This document shows positions 59,052-64,000 of a stretch of 64,000 nucleotides of DNA, piece by piece. Below the pieces are notes generated by a model. It saw nothing but the letters and a program-made list of their open reading frames with translations. It had not been told where the DNA came from and searched no databases. Both the position numbers and the translations under genes were made by a program. The DNA is from Rubrivivax sp. SCN 71-131 (GTDB lineage: Bacteria > Pseudomonadota > Gammaproteobacteria > Burkholderiales > Burkholderiaceae_C), in contig MEFD01000031.1 in assembly GCA_001724995.1 (NCBI GenBank), positions 1 through 64,000 of the forward strand. The letters run 5' to 3'. How positions within the stretch are numbered: position 1 is the first letter of the stretch; each line of letters starts with the position of its first letter.

Positions 59052-59193
59052 GCCGGGTCTCCCTGCTGGTGTGGGTGGTGACATGGTTTCGATCTTCCAC
59101 ACCAGCACCAACCCGCGCCAGCAGAAATCCCGTCGTTTCAGGACCGGAAACCGGGGGACAGCGGGCGTGGCAGCGATGCACCGCCATTTCTTG

Positions 59194-59222
59194 TTGACAG
59201 CCCGCCAAGGCCGAATTACTGT
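59194..59222 (+). promoter_or_regulatory. Promoter candidate for the structured leader and 59.5-kb genes
   Basis: TTGACA (59194-59199), 17-nt spacer, TACTGT (59217-59222). Transcription from near 59229 would begin exactly at the first pseudoknot copy and continue through the second to the gene at 59524. Confidence 0.5.
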
Positions 59223-59229
59223 TTCGTCC

Positions 59230-59293
59230 GTGCGATAGCTGGCCTCGCACTCAAACCCGGCTAGCCCTTCCAAACGCGCGGGCCCGCCCGCGC
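59230..59293 (+). ncRNA. Structured RNA candidate, copy C (short form of the pseudoknot element)
   Basis: GTGCGA (59230-59235) pairs with TCGCAC (59245-59250) around the loop TAGCTGGCC. Loop bases GCTGGCC (59238-59244) can pair with GGCTAGC (59259-59265), one G-U, making an H-type pseudoknot. A 7-bp hairpin GCGCGGG/CCCGCGC (59276-59293) follows. It lacks the upstream helix and the inner hairpin of copies A and B. Confidence 0.5.
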
Positions 59294-59325
59294 CGCCCCA
59301 CGGGGCACATCCTCCCTGCCGATCG

Positions 59326-59448
59326 ACCTTTCGAGGCGTGACCACCTGCTGGTTCGCGCCGAAAGGTTTCCCTGATCGGTAGCTGGCAAACCGATCCAGC
59401 GGCTCATGCCGCCATCAAGCCAGTCCAGGCGGCCGGTTCACGACCGGC
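59326..59448 (+). ncRNA. Structured RNA candidate, copy A (pseudoknot element upstream of the 59.5-kb genes)
   Basis: P1 ACCTTTCG/CGAAAGGT (59326-59333, 59360-59367); the strand ggtttccc; P2 GATCGGT/ACCGATC (59374-59380, 59390-59396) with 9-nt loop AGCTGGCAA; P3 GCGGC/GCCGC (59399-59403, 59408-59412); pseudoknot CTGGC in the P2 loop with GCCAG (59419-59423); P4 GCCGGT/ACCGGC (59432-59437, 59443-59448). The same order and loop length recur in copy B with different stem bases. It lies in the 472-nt gap between the AcaB-like gene and the gene at 59524. Confidence 0.65.
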
Positions 59449-59462
59449 ACTTCACATCACCC

Positions 59463-59483
59463 TGCGGGGCATTGCGCCCCGCA
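59463..59483 (+). other. Leader hairpin before the 216-aa gene
   Basis: TGCGGGGC (59463-59470) pairs with GCCCCGCA (59476-59483) over 5 nt, 40 nt before the ATG at 59524. It is one of three such hairpins placed about 27-40 nt upstream of island start codons. Confidence 0.5.
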
Positions 59484-59523
59484 TGGGCCGCGCATTGCCG
59501 CCGCTTCCGCACCGGAGGCTGCC

Positions 59524-60174
59524 ATGCTCGCAACGAGCGCGTCCCATCTACATCCGATTCATCATCCCCCGCGCGATCCGCTGTTGCAGGCGTTCTTCGC
59601 GAATCCCGAGGCATCTGCGGTCACGTCCGACCCGATGCGGCTGCAGGACATGCCGCCGCAGGCGCAACGCGCGATCAGCGCCTACCTGGACGACCCGGGC
59701 GACGCAGACGCCGCGCCCGAGTGGACCGAAGAGGACGTCGTGCACCTGCACTGGCGCCTGCTCCTCGAACTGCGCAGGCTCCCCGACCCGGAAACGCCGC
59801 TGGAGGAGAAGCTCGACACCCTGGCCTGGGCCCTCACGGACCCGAGCCTCGATGGTCGGCCGTTCTCTTTCGCGAATTGCCTGCGCGTCGTCGGCACCAG
59901 CCCGATGTCGCCCACGTCCTACTTCGGCCTGATCCAGGTCGACGAGATCAGGGCCTGGCTGCGAACCAACTCGCGCAAGTGGATCGACGCCACCATCGCG
60001 CGCTATCCCGATTGGGTCCAGTCGCTGATCAAGGCGCAGCCCGACTGGGTCGCCAAGCAGCTCGCCAGGAATCCGCAGTGGGTCAACGAGCAGATCAAGG
60101 CCCGCCAGGCGACGCAGCAGGACGACCTGTTCGCCGCTTGTGACGCCGGCCTGCCGAGCCAGGTGCCGTCATGA
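59524..60174 (+). CDS. Island protein of unknown function with WVxxx repeat
   Basis: This 216-aa protein starts MLATSASHLHPIHHPPRDP after GGAGG. The central part has EWTEEDVVHLHWRLLLELRRLP and the segment FSFANCLRVVGTSPMSPTSYF. Near the C-terminus (about 160-192) three tandem helix-like units repeat a Trp-Val pattern: YPDWVQSLIKA, QPDWVAKQLAR, NPQWVNEQIKA. No domain is recognised. Its stop overlaps the next start (ATGA). The repeats could form a small solenoid. Confidence 0.65.
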   Translation: MLATSASHLHPIHHPPRDPLLQAFFANPEASAVTSDPMRLQDMPPQAQRAISAYLDDPGDADAAPEWTEEDVVHLHWRLLLELRRLPDPETPLEEKLDTLAWALTDPSLDGRPFSFANCLRVVGTSPMSPTSYFGLIQVDEIRAWLRTNSRKWIDATIARYPDWVQSLIKAQPDWVAKQLARNPQWVNEQIKARQATQQDDLFAACDAGLPSQVPS

Positions 60175-60488
60175 ACCCGGCCCCCATCAGTCCGGGCTGG
60201 GCGCTTGTCGCCATCGCCCTTCTGTGGGGGCTGGCCGGCGCGATGGATCAGCCGCTGGACGACGGTGAGCCCTTCGCGGGCCCTGCCATCGAACAGCTGG
60301 GACCCGTTGAGCCACCCCTGCACCTGCGGTGCCACCTCGAACTCGACGGTCCGGGAACACCGCAGCCGGGATATCGACGCGGTGAGCCGCTCATCCGCCT
60401 GGTGTCCTTTCGTGAATCGCAGGGAGATCGACACCGGCAAACCGAATGGCCCTCCCGTTCCCTGCGTTGCTTCGTCATCGACGAATGA
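60171..60488 (+). CDS. Small island protein with N-terminal hydrophobic segment
   Basis: This 105-aa frame starts with an ATG overlapping the preceding stop (ATGA). Residues 8-25 (PGWALVAIALLWGLAGAM) look like a signal peptide or membrane anchor, and the remainder is Pro/Arg-rich without a clear fold (PLHLRCHLELDGPGTPQPG). No family is recognised. The coupling and the hydrophobic start favour a real gene, but evidence is thin. Confidence 0.5.
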   Translation: MNPAPISPGWALVAIALLWGLAGAMDQPLDDGEPFAGPAIEQLGPVEPPLHLRCHLELDGPGTPQPGYRRGEPLIRLVSFRESQGDRHRQTEWPSRSLRCFVIDE

Positions 60489-60498
60489 GGAGATCACC

Positions 60499-60810
60499 AT
60501 GGATCGACAGACAGCCATCCGCAGCGCGCCCCTCCGGGATCTGCTGCCCGTTCGCTCGCTGAACGACCTCGACTGGTTCGTGAAGGAGAGCGAAATCATC
60601 ACCGGCAACCCCGGCCGCGAGTTCGTCGTCGCCGGTGCCAACCGGCCGACGTTCCGGATCCACCTCGACCACGTCGGCTACCAGATCGCCCGCGTTGACC
60701 GCGGCGAACAAGCGGCGGCGCCAGTCTGCGCGACCGCACCTGAGCTGGTCCAGCACGCCCTGGGCGATGCCCTGGCACGCGGCCAGCTCTTCACCACGGC
60801 GCTGCAGTGA
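60499..60810 (+). CDS. Small island protein of unknown function
   Basis: This 103-aa protein starts MDRQTAIRSAPLRDLLPVRSL after a good GAGGAG (seven bases before ATG). It contains LDWFVKESEIITGNPGREFVVAGANRPTFRIHLDHVGYQIARVD, then AAPVCATAPELVQHALGDALARGQLFTTAL. It looks like a small alpha/beta domain. No family is recognised. It follows the previous gene by 10 nt, forming a three-gene run. Confidence 0.6.
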   Translation: MDRQTAIRSAPLRDLLPVRSLNDLDWFVKESEIITGNPGREFVVAGANRPTFRIHLDHVGYQIARVDRGEQAAAPVCATAPELVQHALGDALARGQLFTTALQ

Positions 60811-60847
60811 GCGCCACATCAGCAACCCGGGATGCCCGGACTGGCAT

Positions 60848-60881
60848 CGGCTGCGGACATGCATTCGTCCACCCGCAGCCG
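60848..60881 (+). other. Leader hairpin before the DUF4313-like gene
   Basis: CGGCTGCGG (60848-60856) pairs perfectly with CCGCAGCCG (60873-60881) over a 16-nt loop, 36 nt before ATG 60918. It resembles the other leader hairpins in position. Confidence 0.5.
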
Positions 60882-60917
60882 TAGCCAATCGGACCACCCG
60901 TTTCAGGAGAGTCGCCC

Positions 60918-61310
60918 ATGAGCGCACCCCAGCATTGCATCGGTCACATCTCGACCCCCTACGGCGACGCCGCCATCCTGGTCGGCCGCTATCCGTCGGG
61001 TGGCGCGATCGCCATCCAGCTCGTCGACGACGAGGATCCGTCCGAACCCTTGGCCACGTTCTCGACCAACCTCGTGCCCTACGGCGCGTCGGTGGCCGAG
61101 GACGAGTTCTGCGTCAAGACCTGGAGCGAGAACGAGGTCCTCGTCGCACCGATGCTCGCCACCGGCCTGTTCGAGGACACCGGCAGACGCGTGCCGTCCG
61201 GCCACGTCGTCGCGCCGGTCTGGCGGATCAAGGATCCCGCCAACGTGCCGCCCGTCACGGGGCGGCGCTCCGGGTCGGATCGCACGGCGGGCATGGCATC
61301 GGCCTGCTGA
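60918..61310 (+). CDS. Conjugative-element protein, DUF4313-like (tentative)
   Basis: This 130-aa protein reads CIGHISTPYGDAAILVGRYPSGGAIAIQLVDDEDPSEPLATFSTNLVPYG then DEFCVKTWSENEVLVAPMLATGLFEDTGRRVPSGHVVAPVWRI. It resembles small proteins common in plasmids and integrative elements (DUF4313-type: GxxxTPxGxxxxxVxxY ... KTWSENE ... LFxDTGR). The function is unknown. A CAGGAGAG precedes the ATG by eight bases. Confidence 0.6.
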   Translation: MSAPQHCIGHISTPYGDAAILVGRYPSGGAIAIQLVDDEDPSEPLATFSTNLVPYGASVAEDEFCVKTWSENEVLVAPMLATGLFEDTGRRVPSGHVVAPVWRIKDPANVPPVTGRRSGSDRTAGMASAC

Positions 61311-61376
61311 TCGTTACTGCTTCCGGCATCCACATCGCAAGTCGCAACCATGCATGCGCAGCCGGACGCCCTTCAT

Positions 61377-61406
61377 CACCCCGAGCGGGGGTCACCCCTC
61401 GGGGTG
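61377..61406 (+). other. Leader hairpin before the GHKL ATPase gene
   Basis: CACCCCGAG (61377-61385) pairs perfectly with CTCGGGGTG (61398-61406) over a 12-nt loop, 27 nt before ATG 61434 and just before the Shine-Dalgarno AAGGAGAG. Confidence 0.5.
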
Positions 61407-61433
61407 CCCTCCCGATTGCACAAGGAGAGATTC

Positions 61434-63035
61434 ATGAAAGTGCAAGTCAGAGTCAACGAGCGCGGCGCCCTGCGCAACGGGCGTTTCGCCTTCACGAACA
61501 AGCTCACACTGGTCTCGGAGCTGCTGCAGAACGCACGCCGCGCCGGCGCGACGCAGGTGACCATCGTCCATGACGCGACTGCCAGGCGCCTGACCGTCAT
61601 CGATGACGGTTGCGGCATCGAGGACTTCCAGCGGCTGTTGACCTTCAACGAGAGCGGCTGGGACGAAGACACCATACGTACCGAGCACGCCTTCGGGCTC
61701 GGCTTCTCGAAGTGCCTGTACGCCGCCAGTCGCGTCACGGTGACCTCGCGCGGGCAGCGCCTGGCCTTCCAGTGCGACGATGCCTTGGACCAGGCCGAAC
61801 TCGACGTCGGGCCCGCGCCCGATGCCGACCCGGGCCTCACCACGGTGGAGCTCGAAGGCGTCGACCTGCCGCAACTCGACCAGTTGATCGACCGCATCAC
61901 GCGCGGGTTTCCGCTTCCCGTGGTCTACAACGGGGTGTCGCAGGCCCGGCAGCACAGCCTGGCGGCGATGCCATTCACGGCCACCGACATCGGGCAGGTG
62001 CATCTCTGGGGCACCGAAGGCGGCGAACCGGCAACGGCAAGCGCGATGTACCTCCAGGGGCTGCTGATCGGCAGTCCGGATCGGCATCTCCACTGGGAGC
62101 ATCAGAAGGTCGACGTGATCCACCTGGATTCCGCGCTTTTCATGGCCCGCATGCCGGACCGCACCGAACTGATCGATGCGGAGGAACAGGGCAAGCGCAT
62201 CGACGGCGCGGTCAGGCAACTGTGGCGGACGGTCCTCGAGGGCATGAAGCAAAAGCTGCCGCCGGCCGAGTTCGTCGAACGCTACTACGCGGTCGCCCGG
62301 CGGCAGAACCTGCTGGAGGTCTTCGACGACGTCCCGGTGGTGCCGCGCCAGGCCTGTTCCGTGGTGATCGACTACCCGACCACGGCAGACGAGCAGGAGC
62401 GCTACCTGCAGAGCCCGGAAAGCCATGTGACGCGCGAGGAAGTCGAGAACGGAACGATCCGGCTGGCCGCATTCAGCCCGTACCAGAAGGACGAATCCCA
62501 CGCGACGCTGATGTGCGCGCGGGCGGCCGGGCTGACGCTGGTGCACACCTACCTGCTCGGCTTCGAGCACTGGGTGACGCGCGAGCTGCGTGATCTCGAT
62601 GTCGAGGACATCGAAGTCGTCGCCGTCGGGGCTGGTGCCGAGGAGCGTTTCGACGGCATCTTCATCTGCGAGTTGGTCCGGCTGTGCGACCGCTTCGAGA
62701 TCCGGCACGGCAGCGATGTCGTGACGATCAGCGACGACGCGCTGTTCCACGACGAAGTGATCCTCTGCCCTGCTGGTTGTCGAGGCGGCGCCGTCGTCAA
62801 GCAGGTCTCGGCCTACACCGGCGAGTACGACCATTTCGACGACACAGCCTGCGACGAAGACATGCGTCGGCTGGATCGACTGGTGCGCACCCTGCGCTGC
62901 CCGGATCCCGCCAGCATGCTGCGCTGCCTGCTGCAGGACCTGCCGCTCAACGACTACGCGGCCCTGGTCGGACGGACCTTCCGCGTTGCACTCGGAACGT
63001 CAGCCGATGAAGCCTCGGTCGACCTGGTCTCATGA
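61434..63035 (+). CDS. GHKL (Hsp90-like) ATPase domain protein
   Basis: This 533-aa protein has an N-terminal Bergerat ATP-binding fold: N box VSELLQNARRAGATQVTI (about residues 28-45), G1 LTVIDDGCGIEDF and G2 HAFGLGFSKCLYAASRVTVTS. This is the HSP90/MutL/histidine-kinase-type ATPase. The remaining 400 residues show no recognised domain; DVVTISDDALFHDEVIL and a C-terminal Asp/Leu-rich part are visible. It lacks Hsp90 length and kinase motifs. Its role on the element (DNA repair, maintenance or defence) is unknown. A strong SD (AAGGAGAG) and a hairpin precede it. Confidence 0.8.
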   Translation: MKVQVRVNERGALRNGRFAFTNKLTLVSELLQNARRAGATQVTIVHDATARRLTVIDDGCGIEDFQRLLTFNESGWDEDTIRTEHAFGLGFSKCLYAASRVTVTSRGQRLAFQCDDALDQAELDVGPAPDADPGLTTVELEGVDLPQLDQLIDRITRGFPLPVVYNGVSQARQHSLAAMPFTATDIGQVHLWGTEGGEPATASAMYLQGLLIGSPDRHLHWEHQKVDVIHLDSALFMARMPDRTELIDAEEQGKRIDGAVRQLWRTVLEGMKQKLPPAEFVERYYAVARRQNLLEVFDDVPVVPRQACSVVIDYPTTADEQERYLQSPESHVTREEVENGTIRLAAFSPYQKDESHATLMCARAAGLTLVHTYLLGFEHWVTRELRDLDVEDIEVVAVGAGAEERFDGIFICELVRLCDRFEIRHGSDVVTISDDALFHDEVILCPAGCRGGAVVKQVSAYTGEYDHFDDTACDEDMRRLDRLVRTLRCPDPASMLRCLLQDLPLNDYAALVGRTFRVALGTSADEASVDLVS

Positions 63036-63050
63036 CCTGATCGACTTCAC

Positions 63051-63200
63051 GAAAGAACTGCCCCCGGGTGGTTCTTTCCAGAGCGAGGCCCCAGGCCCGC
63101 TCCGGAAAGAACGGTTTCCCCACAGGTAGCTGACGCACCTGGCGCCCTCGGCGCGAAGTCAGCCCAAGCATCCCCGCTGCCGCCCCTTCAAGGGTCGGCA
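63051..63200 (+). ncRNA. Structured RNA candidate, copy B (pseudoknot element upstream of nrdJ)
   Basis: P1 GTTCTTTCC/GGAAAGAAC (63071-63079, 63104-63112), where an alternative GAAAGAAC at 63051-63058 can also take the same partner. Inside P1, GAGCG pairs with CGCTC. Then ggtttccc; P2 CAGGT/ACCTG (63123-63127, 63137-63141) with 9-nt loop AGCTGACGC; P3 GCGCC/GGCGC (63142-63146, 63150-63154); pseudoknot CTGAC in the P2 loop with GTCAG (63158-63162); P4 hairpin 63178-63200. It is in the 421-nt gap after the ATPase gene. Nothing else stands out there except a small hairpin at 63261-63275. Confidence 0.65.
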
Positions 63201-63456
63201 ACACGAAGCCTTCCGGTCCACGAGCGCCATTCGAGAAAGCTCGCGCGCAAGTGACCGCATCGGGCGATACGCCCGTCTTCCATGCACCAGGCGAATCACC
63301 GTCGCGACCTCAGCGTCGCGCCGGCATCCGCACTTGGCGCCCTCCCCGCCCACACAGCGCATTCGAGCCCGTCCTGCTGCATCGCCGCGTGCGATGCCGC
63401 CCCGGACAGGCCTTGCCACGTGGGTATCCATCCGACCCGTTACTCAGGAGTTCGTC

Positions 63457-64000
63457 ATGAAACTCAACGACCTTCCCAAGATCGCTGCGGCGCTCGCGCC
63501 GCAAGCCATCTCGACCGATGTCCTGCTCGAGAAGTACGCCAAAGGCACCGAGTCCTCGGCCGAAGACATCCACCACCGCGTCAGCATCGCGCTGGCCGCG
63601 GTCGAACAGCCGGCCGACCAGGCCAGCTGGCAGGCGCGGTTCCTGACCGCGCTGGCCCGGGGCTTCATCCCCGCCGGGCGCATCAACTCGGCCGGTGGCA
63701 CCGACATCCGGGCCACACTGATCAACTGCTTCGTGCAGCCGGTCGGCGACAGCGTCTCCGAAGACGTGGCCGGCAAGCCCAGCATCTACAAGGCGCTGGC
63801 TCAGGCCGCAGAGACCATGCGTCGCGGTGGCGGCGTCGGCTACGACTTCAGTCGCATCCGCCCACGCGGTGCGATGGTCAAGGGCACGCACTCGAACGCC
63901 TCCGGGCCGGTGAGCTACATGCGTGTCTTCGACCGCTCCTGCGAGACGGTCGAGTCGGCGGGCGCGCGCCGCGGTGCCCAGATGGGCATCCTGCGCTGCG
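63457..64000 (+). CDS. nrdJ: Adenosylcobalamin-dependent ribonucleotide reductase, N-terminal part (cut by window edge)
   Basis: The first 181 residues of a class II ribonucleotide reductase are seen. They begin MKLNDLPKIAAALAPQAIS, then LLEKYAKGTESSAEDIHHRVSIALA, RFIPAG-like ALARGFIPAGRINSAGG, the first redox Cys in LINCFVQPVGDSVSE, and the loop MRRGGGVGYDFSRIRPRGAMVKGTHSNASGPVSYMRVFD. It reduces ribonucleotides with B12 and needs no oxygen. CAGGAG lies six bases before ATG 63457. Finding it on a mobile element is unusual cargo; it may supply dNTPs for element replication. The rest is outside the window. Confidence 0.9.
   Translation, partial: MKLNDLPKIAAALAPQAISTDVLLEKYAKGTESSAEDIHHRVSIALAAVEQPADQASWQARFLTALARGFIPAGRINSAGGTDIRATLINCFVQPVGDSVSEDVAGKPSIYKALAQAAETMRRGGGVGYDFSRIRPRGAMVKGTHSNASGPVSYMRVFDRSCETVESAGARRGAQMGILRC

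Noticed and set aside
50947..64000. Insertion sequences or an integrase in the island part
   Set aside because: No transposase or tyrosine/serine recombinase motif was seen on either strand; the integrase is expected beyond the right edge.

Overview
The window is GC-rich bacterial chromosome, about 70% GC by eye. The gene set points to a betaproteobacterium of the order Burkholderiales, probably the Rubrivivax/Leptothrix/Methylibium side. It includes a small Trp-rich protein, a TgpA-type transglutaminase, WaaA, an FDH1-like NAD-linked formate dehydrogenase and a selenocysteine-containing respiratory formate dehydrogenase. The genus is inference.

Layout. (1) 1-400: promoter and boxA-containing leader of a ribosomal RNA operon that runs leftward out of the window, plus tRNA-Val(CAC). 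(2) 0.4-25 kb: ordinary housekeeping genes. These are dnaQ-lgt, ilvD, acs, a class I fumarase, a GGDEF-EAL protein behind a GspG-like pseudopilin, an HDAC-family hydrolase, a MoxR-DUF58-transglutaminase cluster, mltB-gloA, a ChaC-type protein, a MobA-like transferase, pdxH, ypfJ, dcd, an Mpo1-like protein, a DsrE protein and a frameshifted glpD. (3) 25-36.5 kb: a compact selenium/formate block on the minus strand, fdhD-mobA-fdnGHI-fdhE-selA-selB-selC-gcvH-like. The fdnG reading frame contains an in-frame UGA (Sec196) followed by a SECIS-like hairpin, and the same block encodes the Sec tRNA, SelA and SelB needed to read it. (4) 36.8-45 kb: an omega-aminotransferase, a PrlF/YhaV toxin-antitoxin pair with a palindromic operator candidate, threonine aldolase, and a second, soluble two-subunit NAD-linked formate dehydrogenase with Cys at the metal-ligand position. 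(5) 45-50.8 kb: thioesterase, waaA, algC-type phosphomutase, an Ada/AlkA fusion overlapping an ogt-type methyltransferase, and a small unknown gene.

(6) 50.9 kb to the right edge is a mobile island. It begins with a 53-nt 3' fragment of tRNA-Asp, which is a typical att duplicate. The tRNA orientation implies that the island extends rightward beyond the window. The first cargo is a tight co-directional cluster: a UmuD-like S24 protein with its own palindromic operator, a DUF5131 three-Cys protein, a three-Cys-motif partner (TcmP), an MmeI-like type IIL restriction-modification enzyme with intact D-X9-EXK and DPACGSG/NPPF motifs, and a second TcmP. Next come conjugative-element-type genes: an AcaB/DUF1845-like protein, several small unknowns, a GHKL ATPase and the start of a B12-dependent ribonucleotide reductase.

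The most novel signals are both in the island. One is the TcmP/DUF5131/MmeI-like cassette with its UmuD-like regulator. The other is a repeated intergenic element, two full copies and one shorter one, that folds on paper into the same pseudoknot with compensatory base changes in every helix. It lies upstream of the island genes at 59.5 and 63.5 kb and looks like an undescribed, or at least unannotated, structured RNA.
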